Both the position numbers and the translations under genes were made by a program. From Thiohalobacter thiocyanaticus (GTDB taxonomy: Bacteria; Pseudomonadota; Gammaproteobacteria; Thiohalobacterales; Thiohalobacteraceae): 64,000 nucleotides of DNA. Shown piece after piece: positions 57,157-64,000 of the stretch. Each line of letters begins with the position of its first letter. Positions within the stretch are counted from its first letter, which is position 1. Below the pieces are notes generated by a model. That model did not search any database, was not told the DNA's origin, and worked only from the letters and a program-made list of their open reading frames with translations. The stretch spans positions 1,116,001 to 1,180,000 of the forward strand of contig NZ_QZMU01000001.1 of assembly GCF_003932505.1 (NCBI RefSeq), given 5' to 3'.

Positions 57157-58899
57157 ATGGAAGAGAACACCAAAGACCTCAGCGATTATCTCAGCGCCTT
57201 CAAGCGCCGCCGCAGCGCCATTGCGGCGACCTACCTGGTGATCTTCACCCTGGGCGTGATCGTTGCCCTGGTCTGGCCGCCGACCTACGAGTCCTCCGCC
57301 ACCATCCTGATCGAGGAGCAGGAGGTGCCGCGTGAGCTGGTCCAGTCCACCGTGACCAGCTATGCCACCCAGCGCATCCAGATGATCAGCCAGCGGGTGA
57401 TGACCCGCGCCAACCTGATGGAGCTGATCGAGAAATACGGTCTGTACCGGGATGAACTCGAACGCCAGACCACCGAGGAAGTCCTGGCCGCGATGCAGGA
57501 GAACATCGGCATCGAGATGATCAGCGCCGAGGTCATCGATCCCCGCAGCGGCCGCCCGATGCCGGCCACCATCGCCTTCGAACTCTCCTTCCAGGGCGAG
57601 AACCCCGACCAGGTGCAGAAGGTCACCAGTGAGCTGACCAATCTGTATCTGAACGAGAACCTCAAGCAGCGCACCAGCAAGGCCGCCCAGTCGCTGGCCT
57701 TCATGAGCGACGAGGCCAACCGGCTGCGGCGCAAGATCAGCAACCTGGAAACCGAACTGGCCGATTTCAAGGAGAAGCATCTCCACTCACTGCCGGAACA
57801 GGCCCAGCTGACCACTCAGCTGATGGACCGCACCGAGCGCCAGCTCGACGACGTGGACAATCAGATCAATGCCCTGGAGGACCGCAAGTTCTACCTCGAG
57901 GGCCAGCTGGGCCAGATCGAGCCCCACGGCCAGGACGTGGAGATGAACCCCGCGGCCCGGCTCAAGGCCCTGCGCACCCAGTATTTCGCCCTGAGCGCGC
58001 GTTATTCGCCTGAGCATCCCGACGTCCGGCGCCTGCAGCGCGAAATCAAAAGCCTGGAGGAAGAGACCGGCCTGGGCCCGGATCGGGAATCCCTGCTCAC
58101 GGAGCGTGACCGCCTGCAGACGGAACTCGCGGCCCTGAAGGAGAAATACGCCCCCGAGCACCCGGACGTGGTCAAGGTGCAGAAGACGCTGGATGAACTC
58201 AACACCCGGATCGCCGAACTGCCCGCGACCCCGCCGGCCCAGCGCATGCCCGACAACCCGGCCTATGTCACCCTGCAGTCGCAGCTGGAATCCACCCTCA
58301 ACGACATCCGCTCCCAGGAAGCCAGGAAGGCCCAGCTGGAGGCCGATCTGAAGAAATACGAGCAGCGCCTGGCCGCCGCGCCCGCGGTGGAACGGGAATA
58401 CAGCTCCATGCGGCGGGAGCTGGAAAACACGGTGGCCAAGTACCAGGAAATCACCGCCAAGGAAATGCAGGCCCAGATCGCCCAGCAGCTGGAATCCGAG
58501 TCCAAGGGCGAGCGCTTCACCCTGATCGACCCGGCCGCCCTGCCCGAGGAGCCGGTCTCACCCAACCGCCCGGCCATCATCTTCCTCAGCTTCGTGCTGG
58601 CGCTGGGCTCTGGCTTCGGCCTGGCCGCCGTGGCCGAGAGTCTGGACCATGCCATCCGCGGCGCCAGGGGCGTGGCCAATGTGCTGCAGGTGATGCCGCT
58701 GGCGGCCATCCCCTACCAGCCCACCGCGGGCGAGAGCCGCAAGCGCCGCAGCCGCAAGTGGAAGGTGCTGGGCGCGGCGGCCGTGGGCGTGCTGGTCGCC
58801 GTGCTGGCGGTGCATTTCTTCATGTCGCCGCTGGATGTGCTCTGGTTCCGCGTCCTGCGCAAAGCAGGTGACATGACCGGGATGGATTTCATCGGTTGA
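57157..58899 (+). CDS. Exosortase-associated polysaccharide chain-length determinant
   Basis: A Wzz/GNVR-type inner-membrane protein that sets polysaccharide length with its kinase partner. I place the start at 57157 (MEENTKDLSDYLSAFKRRRS), because longer frames read through the repeat at 57023-57134; GTG at 57151 is an alternative. The 580-residue product has an N-terminal helix (AIAATYLVIFTLGVIVALVW), a Wzz domain (TYESSATILIEEQEVPRELV), a long coiled coil (about 165-450) containing two APEHPDV-like blocks (YSPEHPDVRRLQREIKSLEE; YAPEHPDVVKVQKTLDELN), and C-terminal helices near 480 and 540. It fits TIGR03007-type proteins. Confidence 0.9.
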   Translation: MEENTKDLSDYLSAFKRRRSAIAATYLVIFTLGVIVALVWPPTYESSATILIEEQEVPRELVQSTVTSYATQRIQMISQRVMTRANLMELIEKYGLYRDELERQTTEEVLAAMQENIGIEMISAEVIDPRSGRPMPATIAFELSFQGENPDQVQKVTSELTNLYLNENLKQRTSKAAQSLAFMSDEANRLRRKISNLETELADFKEKHLHSLPEQAQLTTQLMDRTERQLDDVDNQINALEDRKFYLEGQLGQIEPHGQDVEMNPAARLKALRTQYFALSARYSPEHPDVRRLQREIKSLEEETGLGPDRESLLTERDRLQTELAALKEKYAPEHPDVVKVQKTLDELNTRIAELPATPPAQRMPDNPAYVTLQSQLESTLNDIRSQEARKAQLEADLKKYEQRLAAAPAVEREYSSMRRELENTVAKYQEITAKEMQAQIAQQLESESKGERFTLIDPAALPEEPVSPNRPAIIFLSFVLALGSGFGLAAVAESLDHAIRGARGVANVLQVMPLAAIPYQPTAGESRKRRSRKWKVLGAAAVGVLVAVLAVHFFMSPLDVLWFRVLRKAGDMTGMDFIG

Positions 58900-59236
58900 T
58901 ATATATGGATGGCCACGGAAGACACGGAAAGCATAAACAATTGCATGGTGGTTGCCGCGGCAATCTTACTGCGACCCTCCGTCATTCCCGCGTAGGCGGG
59001 AATCCACATACCGCTGCGGCTGCTGGATCCCCGCCTGCGCGGGGATGACGGTGTTTCTCCTCTTGTGGCCAGGATTTCTGATCACCGTGCAATTAATCAC
59101 TTATTATTACTAAAGTTTTTCACCCCGACGCCCGATAGTTTCCACATCCGTCCCGGGCTGTTATCGGGCTGATACAATCACGGTTATAATGCGGGGTCGG
59201 CCACCAGGCCGGCGATTTGCCAAAGAGGTTTGAGAT
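58900..59236. other. Repeat-rich spacer before the tyrosine kinase gene
   Basis: A 337-base gap. It holds one GCCACGGAAGACACGGAAAG arm (58909-58938), a GTCATTCCC-type palindrome (58979-59051) and, close to the next gene, a TATAAT at 59185-59190 that could be a -10 box, though no good -35 is visible. No gene is seen. Confidence 0.6.
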
Positions 59237-60046
59237 ATGGAGCGCATCAAGGTCGCGCTGGAAAAGGCACGCAAGGACCGCGAAGGCGGGGGGCAGGCCC
59301 GGGAGCACCGGCCGGCAACGGCCGGACGCGCCGTGGCCAAGGCCGCTTCGACCAAGAACATCAGCTATACCCAGACCCGTACGGCCAGGGCATCGAATAT
59401 CGCCATGAAAAAGCACCGCATTCTGCCCGCCTATGCCAGCGGTGAGTTCGCCGACGCCTTCAAGATCCTGCGCACCCAGGTGCTGCAGCGGCTGCGCGAG
59501 AACAACTGGAACGTGCTGGCCGTAACCAGCCCGGGCGATGGCGCGGGTAAGACGGTCACCGCCATCAACCTGGCCGCCAGCATCGCCATGGAGATCCATC
59601 ACACGGTGCTGCTGGTCGACGCCAATCTGCGCCAGCCCTCCATTCACGATTACCTGGGTCTGGGCACGACCCGCGGCCTGAGCGAGTACCTGCTCGACGA
59701 GGTCGACCTGGCCGACCTGCTGGTCCACCCCGAGGGGCTGGAGCACGTGGTGCTGCTGCCCGGCGGCCGGCCGGCACAGAACTCGGCCGAACTGCTGAAT
59801 TCGCCACGCATGATCCAGCTGGTCGAGGAGCTCAAGAACCGCTACCCGGAACGCATCGTCGTGTTCGATCTGCCGCCGGTGCTGACCGCGGCCGATGCGC
59901 TGGCCTTTGCCCCCTATGTGGACGCCGCCCTGCTGGTGCTGGAAGAGGGCAGGACCCAGGAGCAGGAGGCCCGGCGGGCGGTCGAGCTGCTGGAGAACAC
60001 CAACATTCTCGGCACCGTGTTGAACAAGAGCGAGGCCGCCGGTTGA
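59237..60046 (+). CDS. Exosortase-associated BY-type tyrosine kinase
   Basis: The cytoplasmic partner of the chain-length determinant, 269 residues. After a basic, Ala-rich N-terminus come FADAFKILRTQVLQRLRENN, the Walker A VTSPGDGAGKTVTAINLA, the Walker A' TVLLVDANLRQPSIHDYLG and the Walker B region RIVVFDLPPVLTAADALAFA. These are CpsD/CapB motifs as in TIGR03018-type proteins. No C-terminal tyrosine cluster is visible (it ends LGTVLNKSEAAG), which is usual for this subgroup. It is separated from the chain-length gene by a repeat-filled spacer. Confidence 0.88.
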   Translation: MERIKVALEKARKDREGGGQAREHRPATAGRAVAKAASTKNISYTQTRTARASNIAMKKHRILPAYASGEFADAFKILRTQVLQRLRENNWNVLAVTSPGDGAGKTVTAINLAASIAMEIHHTVLLVDANLRQPSIHDYLGLGTTRGLSEYLLDEVDLADLLVHPEGLEHVVLLPGGRPAQNSAELLNSPRMIQLVEELKNRYPERIVVFDLPPVLTAADALAFAPYVDAALLVLEEGRTQEQEARRAVELLENTNILGTVLNKSEAAG

Positions 60047-60077
60047 TCCCATGGATTCCCTGCTTATTCCGCTATTT

Positions 60078-60165
60078 TCGTCATTGCGAGCGCAGCGCGG
60101 CAATCTCGCAAGGCAGAATCAGTCGGTTGGAGATTGCCGCGGCGCTGCGCGCCTCGCAATGACGG
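60078..60165. repeat. GTCATTGCGAG-type palindrome, copy 3
   Basis: TCGTCATTGCGAGCGCAGCG at the left, GCGCGCCTCGCAATGACGG at the right, with GCAATCTCG and GGAGATTGCC inside. It fills the spacer before the ATPase gene. Confidence 0.85.
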
Positions 60166-60184
60166 ATTAATCAGGGATTACCCT

Positions 60185-61564
60185 ATGTACGAAGCCCACT
60201 ACGGATTCCGGGAAAAACCCTTCTCGCTGCTGCCGGACCCCAGCTTTCTCTACCTGAGCAAGAAGCACCGCATGGCGCTGGCCATGCTGGAGTACGGCCT
60301 GGCCAACCAGGCCGGCTTCACCGTGGTCAGCGGCGGCATCGGCACCGGCAAGACCACGCTGATCCGCCACCTGCTCAACAACCTGGAGCAGGACATCACG
60401 GTCGGGCTGATCTCCAACACCCATCGCTCCTTCGGCGAGCTGTTGCAGTGGATACTGCTGGCCTTCAACCTGGACTACCGCGACAAGGGCAAGGTGGAGC
60501 TGTACCAGGCCTTCGTCGATTTCATGATCCAGGAATACGCCCGCAACCGGCGCACCGTGCTGATCGTCGACGAGGCCCAGAACATGGCCCCGGAGACGCT
60601 GGAGGAGCTGCGCATGCTCTCCAACGTCAACGCCGACAAGGACCAGGTGCTGCAGGTGGTGCTGGTGGGCCAGGAGGAGCTGCGCGACACCCTGCGCCGG
60701 CCCGATCTGGTGCAGTTCGCCCAGCGCATCACGGTGGACTATCACCTCACCCCGCTCACCGCCGGGGAGACCCGGGATCTGATCCGCCACCGGCTGGAGG
60801 CGGCCGGCGGCGACCCCGAGCTGTTCACCGAGGAGGCCGCCGCCATCGCCCACCGATTCAGCGGCGGCGTGCCGCGGCTGGTGAACCTGCTGTGCGACAC
60901 TGCCCTGGTCTACGGCTATGCCGAGCAGCTCGAGCGCATCGACGCCGACCTGATGCAGGAAGTGGTGCGGGAGAAGCAGGCCGGCGGCCTGTTCCCGGCC
61001 CCGCCGCCGGGCGCGGCGCGGACCGATCAGCCGGAGCCGGCCGCACCGGGGGTGCCGCCTGCGTCAATCCAGGACGCTCCCGCTGCCGGGACACCGCCGC
61101 GGGCCAGGCCCGCAGCGACCGTGGCACCGATGGAGAAAGCCGCCCCGGCGCCCGCCTCCGGCACACCCGACCCCGCCCTGATCCAGACCCGCCCCTTCCG
61201 CGTGGCCATCGTGGGCGAGTCGGCCGTGCTGCGGCGCCACCTGCGCCGGCTGATCGAGCCCTACAATATCCGGGTGATCGGCGAATTCGGCCTGGAGGAC
61301 AGCCAGTCGCCGGAACTCAACCCCTACCATGTCGACATCCTGCTGATCGACATCAGTGAGGCGGCCGAGGACTGCACCGCCGAGATCTGCGATCTGATCA
61401 GCGAGTGGAACATCCCGGTGCTGTTCAACGACTGCCAGCAGACCCAGGCCAGCCTGGATGGGCGTGACCCCCAGTTCGCCCAGCGCCTGGTGGCCAAGCT
61501 GGTCGACCTGCTGCCGCCGCAACTGCGCGCCGACCCGGCCGCCGCCCGCCCCAACCGGGCCTGA
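60185..61564 (+). CDS. Exosortase-associated AAA ATPase with C-terminal receiver-like domain
   Basis: From the ATG at 60185 the product has 459 residues. Residues 1-270 are the ExeA/TIGR03015-type ATPase: MYEAHYGFREKPFSLLPDPS, the Walker A VVSGGIGTGKTTLIRHLL, the Walker B VLIVDEAQNMAPETLEELRM, and the sensor region LVGQEELRDTLRRPDLVQFA. A Pro/Ala-rich linker (about 280-340) leads to an unusual C-terminal domain (about 345-445) that looks like a receiver: FRVAIVGESAVLRRHLRRLI, DILLIDISEAAEDC, IPVLFNDC. Asp positions of a phospho-acceptor may be present but the acidic pocket is weak. An upstream in-frame start lies within the repeat and is rejected. Confidence 0.87.
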   Translation: MYEAHYGFREKPFSLLPDPSFLYLSKKHRMALAMLEYGLANQAGFTVVSGGIGTGKTTLIRHLLNNLEQDITVGLISNTHRSFGELLQWILLAFNLDYRDKGKVELYQAFVDFMIQEYARNRRTVLIVDEAQNMAPETLEELRMLSNVNADKDQVLQVVLVGQEELRDTLRRPDLVQFAQRITVDYHLTPLTAGETRDLIRHRLEAAGGDPELFTEEAAAIAHRFSGGVPRLVNLLCDTALVYGYAEQLERIDADLMQEVVREKQAGGLFPAPPPGAARTDQPEPAAPGVPPASIQDAPAAGTPPRARPAATVAPMEKAAPAPASGTPDPALIQTRPFRVAIVGESAVLRRHLRRLIEPYNIRVIGEFGLEDSQSPELNPYHVDILLIDISEAAEDCTAEICDLISEWNIPVLFNDCQQTQASLDGRDPQFAQRLVAKLVDLLPPQLRADPAAARPNRA

Positions 61565-61568
61565 GCCT

Positions 61569-61967
61569 GTGCCTGCGCTCCACCGCCTGGCCGGCCACCC
61601 CGCCACGCGCCTGCTCGGCCTGGTGCTGGCCCTGTTCTGGATGGCGGTGCTCTATCACCTCTCCGACCAGCCGGCGATCGACGCCCCCATGCTCTTTCCC
61701 GGCCAGGACAAGCTGTTCCATGCCATCGTCTACGCCGTACTGGGCGGGCTGTACCTGGCGCTGTTCCGGCCGGGTCCGGCCGGCTACCCGGCGCAGGCGC
61801 GCTGGCTGGCCCTGGGGCTGGCGGTGCTGTACGGGATCAGTGACGAATGGCACCAGGCCTTCGTGCCTGGACGGGACCCGGATGTGCTGGATGTGCTCGC
61901 CGATGGCGTGGGTGCGGCAGTCGGGATTCTGGTGCTGCATGGGCTGATCAGAAGATTCAGCCGGTAA
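61569..61967 (+). CDS. VanZ-like membrane protein
   Basis: A 132-residue protein starting at the GTG at 61569, five bases after the ATPase stop. Four membrane helices are visible (LLGLVLALFWMAVLYHLSDQ; LFHAIVYAVLGGLYLALFRP; WLALGLAVLYGISDEWHQAF; VLADGVGAAVGILVLHGLI), with the VanZ pattern of DKLFH, ISDEWHQ and DVLADGVG. VanZ-like proteins are often encoded with exosortase polysaccharide loci; their biochemical role is not established. It is the last gene of the locus. Confidence 0.8.
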   Translation: MPALHRLAGHPATRLLGLVLALFWMAVLYHLSDQPAIDAPMLFPGQDKLFHAIVYAVLGGLYLALFRPGPAGYPAQARWLALGLAVLYGISDEWHQAFVPGRDPDVLDVLADGVGAAVGILVLHGLIRRFSR

Positions 61968-61982
61968 CGACACAGGTCTCCT

Positions 61983-62011
61983 CCGTCATCCCCGCGTAGG
62001 CGGGGATGACG
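61983..62011. repeat. Short GTCATCCCC palindrome (half-size copy)
   Basis: CCGTCATCCCCGCGTAGGCG followed by GGGATGACG: only the outer arms of the larger element remain, forming a compact stem between convergent genes. It may act as a transcription end signal, although no T-run follows. Confidence 0.65.
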
Positions 62012-62043
62012 AAGAAATTCAAAGGGCCCCATCACCCGGAACC

Positions 62044-62850
62044 TCACTCAAGATACTGCGACCAGTCCCGGCTGTCATCGGCGATCACCAGGAAGAAGGG
62101 ATTGAGGACCGACTCCTTCTGGTTGTAGCGCAGCTCCTTCATTTCCAGATCCGTCACCTTGCCGCCGGCCTGCTCGACCACGCACTGAGCGGCGGCCGTG
62201 TCCCACTCCGAAGTCGGCCCCAGGCGCGGGTAGATATCGGCCTCGCCCTCGGCGACCAGACAGAGCTTCAATGAGCTGCCCATGCTGACGATCTCGTGCT
62301 CGCCGAGCTTCTGCAGAAAGGCCTCCAGGCTGTCGCCGCGGTGCGAGCGCGAGCCGACCACGGCTACCGGCCCGTCCGGCAGCCTGCGGACATGGATCGG
62401 CTCGGCCGGCCCGTCGCCGACCTGCTTGGTCGCGCCCTCGCCTTCGCAGGCAGCGTACAGCCACTGCTTGACCGGCACATAGACCACGCCCAGTACCGGC
62501 CGGCCGGCGTGGATCAGGGCGATATTGACGGTGAATTCGCCATTGCGCTTGATGAACTCCTTGGTCCCGTCCAGCGGATCGATCAGCCAGTACCAGTCCC
62601 ACTGGCGGCGCTCGTCATAGGGGACGTCCGCCGACTCCTCCGACAGCACCGGGATCTCGGGGGTGAGCGCGCGCAGCCCGTTGACGATGGCCGTGTGCGA
62701 GGCCATGTCGGCGGCGGTCAGGGGGGAGTTATCCTCCTTGGACTCGACATCGAAATCGGTGTCGTAGATCTCCAGGATGCGCGCGCCGGCCTCACAGGCC
62801 AGGTCCCTGGTCTGCGCCAGCAGCGCACGGGGTTCGACGGAATCACTCAT
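62044..62850 (-). CDS. cysQ: 3'(2'),5'-bisphosphate nucleotidase CysQ
   Basis: CysQ removes the 3'-phosphate from PAP, the by-product of sulfate transfer from PAPS. That is relevant here because two sulfotransferases are encoded in the window. The 268-residue protein has the inositol-monophosphatase fold motifs DNSPLTAADMASH, PVLSEESADV, WYWLIDPLDGTKEFIKRNGE (metal-binding DPLDGT) and TSEWDTAAAQCVVEQAGG. Length fits the family (about 250-270). It overlaps nudE by 8 bases, suggesting a nudE-cysQ transcript. Confidence 0.95.
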   Translation of the reverse strand: MSDSVEPRALLAQTRDLACEAGARILEIYDTDFDVESKEDNSPLTAADMASHTAIVNGLRALTPEIPVLSEESADVPYDERRQWDWYWLIDPLDGTKEFIKRNGEFTVNIALIHAGRPVLGVVYVPVKQWLYAACEGEGATKQVGDGPAEPIHVRRLPDGPVAVVGSRSHRGDSLEAFLQKLGEHEIVSMGSSLKLCLVAEGEADIYPRLGPTSEWDTAAAQCVVEQAGGKVTDLEMKELRYNQKESVLNPFFLVIADDSRDWSQYLE

Positions 62851-63388
62851 GCTTCAACCTCTCACGTATCAGAAACAGCGCGGCGATACTGCGCGCCTCG
62901 GTAAAGTCATCGCGTGCCAGCAGCGCTTCCAGATCGGCGAAGCGGCAGCGCACCAGCTCCAGTGGCTCGGGTTCGTCGCCTTCCAGCGCATCCGGGTACA
63001 GATCGCCGGCCAGGACCACCTGGGTCATGTGCCCGAAATAGCCCGGGGCGAGCGTCAGGCTGGTGACCGGCTCCAGCCGCCGCGCGGCCAGGCCCAGTTC
63101 CTCGCGCAGCTCGCGGTTGGCGGCGGCCAGCGGATCCTCGCCCGGCTCGATCCGGCCCTTGGGAAACCCCAGCTCGTAGCGTTCGGTGCCGGCAGCGTAT
63201 TCGCGGATCAGCCAGAAGCTGTCGGCATCGATCAACGGCACGATCAGCACCGCCCCCGAGGCGGCGGCCTGCAGCCGCTCGAAGCGGCGCTGCTCGCCAT
63301 TGCCGAAGCGCAGCTCCAGTTCCTCGATCTCAAACAGGCGGGAACGGGCCAGGGAGCGGACATTCAGGATTTCGGGGTCGTGTGACAT
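62843..63388 (-). CDS. nudE: ADP-compounds hydrolase NudE
   Basis: NudE is a Nudix enzyme acting on ADP-ribose, NADH and Ap3A-type compounds. The 181-residue protein has the complete Nudix box GRIEPGEDPLAAANRELREE then LGL, preceded by ERYELGFPK, and the usual N-terminus (LNVRSLARSRLFEIEELELR). Length is close to E. coli NudE (186). It overlaps cysQ downstream. A HAD nucleotidase gene (yrfG-like) is divergent upstream, as in related genomes. Confidence 0.93.
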   Translation of the reverse strand: MSHDPEILNVRSLARSRLFEIEELELRFGNGEQRRFERLQAAASGAVLIVPLIDADSFWLIREYAAGTERYELGFPKGRIEPGEDPLAAANRELREELGLAARRLEPVTSLTLAPGYFGHMTQVVLAGDLYPDALEGDEPEPLELVRCRFADLEALLARDDFTEARSIAALFLIRERLKHE

Positions 63389-63396
63389 AATGCATT

Positions 63397-63572
63397 GTCA
63401 TTGCGAGGCGCGTAGCGCCGCGGCAATCTCTCAAGGACGACGCACCCGGCTGGACGCGCTGCACGCTCCTTTTCATTGCGTCATTCCCGCGAAAGCGGGA
63501 ATCCACAAACCATAGCGGCGACTGGATCCCGGCCGGAGCCTGCGCCGGCGCAGGCCGGTGCCGGGATGACGG
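63397..63572. repeat. Two palindromic repeats in the nudE spacer
   Basis: 63397-63436 is the left half of a GTCATTGCGAG element (CATTGTCATTGCGAGGCGCG, then GGCAATCTC). 63479-63572 is a GTCATTCCC-type palindrome whose right half has an extra CCGGAGCCTGCGCCGGCGCA block. They occupy most of the 287-base spacer before the HAD gene. Confidence 0.75.
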
Positions 63573-63675
63573 CAAAACCATAACTGTGATGCAAGGCCCA
63601 ATCAGCAGAGGCCTTTGATATTATTACCGGCATTCTACACCCCCGGCTCCACCGCCGCGACCCGAGCGAGACGCC

Positions 63676-64000
63676 ATGCTGCCCTGGAATCGCATACAGA
63701 CCCTGCTGCTGGACATGGACGGCACCCTGCTGGACCTGCACTTCGACAATCATTTCTGGCTGGAACACGTGCCGCTGCGCTACGCCGAGCGCCACGGCCT
63801 GGCCCTGAGTGATGCCAAGACCCGGCTGTATCCGCGCTTTCGCGCCATGGAAGGCACCATGCAGTGGTACTGCGTCAACTACTGGACCGAGCAGCTGGAC
63901 CTGGACATCGCCGAGATGAAGCGTGAGATCCGCGAGCTGATCGCCATCCATCCCCATGTGACGGATTTTCTCGATCTGGCGCGCGCTCAGGGCAAACGGA
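63676..64000 (+). CDS. yrfG: HAD-family nucleotidase (YrfG-like), N-terminal part
   Basis: YrfG is a HAD phosphatase that acts on GMP/IMP. Only 108 codons are in the window; the gene runs off the right edge. The start MLPWNRIQTLLLDMDGTLLD contains HAD motif I (LLDMDGTLLD, nucleophile Asp). FWLEHVPLRYAERHGLALSD and MQWYCVNYWTEQLDLDI match the cap region of YrfG. It is divergent from nudE, the same neighbour as in E. coli, which supports the name. Confidence 0.85.
   Translation, partial: MLPWNRIQTLLLDMDGTLLDLHFDNHFWLEHVPLRYAERHGLALSDAKTRLYPRFRAMEGTMQWYCVNYWTEQLDLDIAEMKREIRELIAIHPHVTDFLDLARAQGKR

Noticed and set aside
61027-61209. Minus-strand frames opposite the ATPase linker
   Set aside because: They are antisense to a Pro/Ala-rich linker whose GC-rich codons leave long open frames on every strand.

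Overview
The window reads as chromosome from a GC-rich gammaproteobacterium. The evidence is gene order: rhlB-trxA-rho; the minus-strand run aroQ-accB-accC-prmA-dusB-fis-purH-purD; and cysQ-nudE-(yrfG-like). A type II secretion operon, a Tad pilus locus, an exosortase-type exopolysaccharide locus and several proteins with C-terminal sorting signals suggest a surface-attached or floc/biofilm lifestyle. The exact genus cannot be told from the window. There is no rRNA, tRNA, CRISPR array or transposase gene that I can see.

Region by region: 1-5047 (minus) is the start of a type II secretion operon, gspC-gspD-gspE-gspF, with gspF cut by the window edge. 5063-8419 holds rhlB, trxA and rho. 8700-18338 (minus) is a housekeeping block (purD, purH, fis, dusB, a DUF3426 protein, prmA, accC, accB, aroQ). 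Within it, purH, fis, dusB, the DUF3426 gene and prmA are all frameshifted, which looks like a stretch of poor consensus sequence. Four spacers in this block are bracketed by the same ~30-bp inverted arms; three hold a short palindrome and one holds a GxxExxY gene. 18572-21366 (plus) has a secreted protein and a YbaK-HDOD regulator. 21387-31927 (minus) is a complete Tad/Flp pilus locus. 32018-36490 has a diguanylate cyclase and a divergent two-component system, separated by a perfect CRP-type site. 36775-41179 (minus) has four secreted proteins with VPxPA-type C-terminal sorting tails. 41658-50695 has two tandem TPR-sulfotransferases, a degenerate CPBP membrane protein, a spermidine-synthase-like membrane protein and a TPR-O-GlcNAc transferase. 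51233-54665 has a FadL-type porin, a GlyGly-CTERM protein with an exact 522-bp internal duplication, and a rhombosortase. 54868-61967 (plus) is an exosortase-associated polysaccharide export locus. 62044-64000 has cysQ, nudE and the start of a HAD nucleotidase.

The most interesting theme is a family of small secreted proteins sharing one domain (core motifs FFGxxWxAH, GPGTYTI, GQVxxHxLFDW, IDVxxVWxV, GMIDGxFxxFNANF). At least five genes carry it, at 18572, 38128, 39090, 40586 and 52672. Three end in exosortase-type VPVPA tails, one ends in a GlyGly-CTERM tail beside its likely rhombosortase, and one has no sorting tail. Sigma-54 promoters (TGGCAC-N5-TTGC type) precede two of the VPVPA family members, another VPVPA-tailed gene (36775-37680) and the HDOD gene, which suggests shared RpoN control of surface proteins. 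The TPR-sulfotransferases and the O-GlcNAc-type transferase may decorate such surface products; that link is inference. The exosortase itself is not in the window.

Intergenic DNA is full of palindromic repeats of at least five families (GTCATTCC...GGAATGAC; GTCATTGCGAG...CGCAATGAC; GTAGGTCGGGTTA; GCCACGGAATACACGGAA; GATACAGG). One has been absorbed into the 5' end of gspD.
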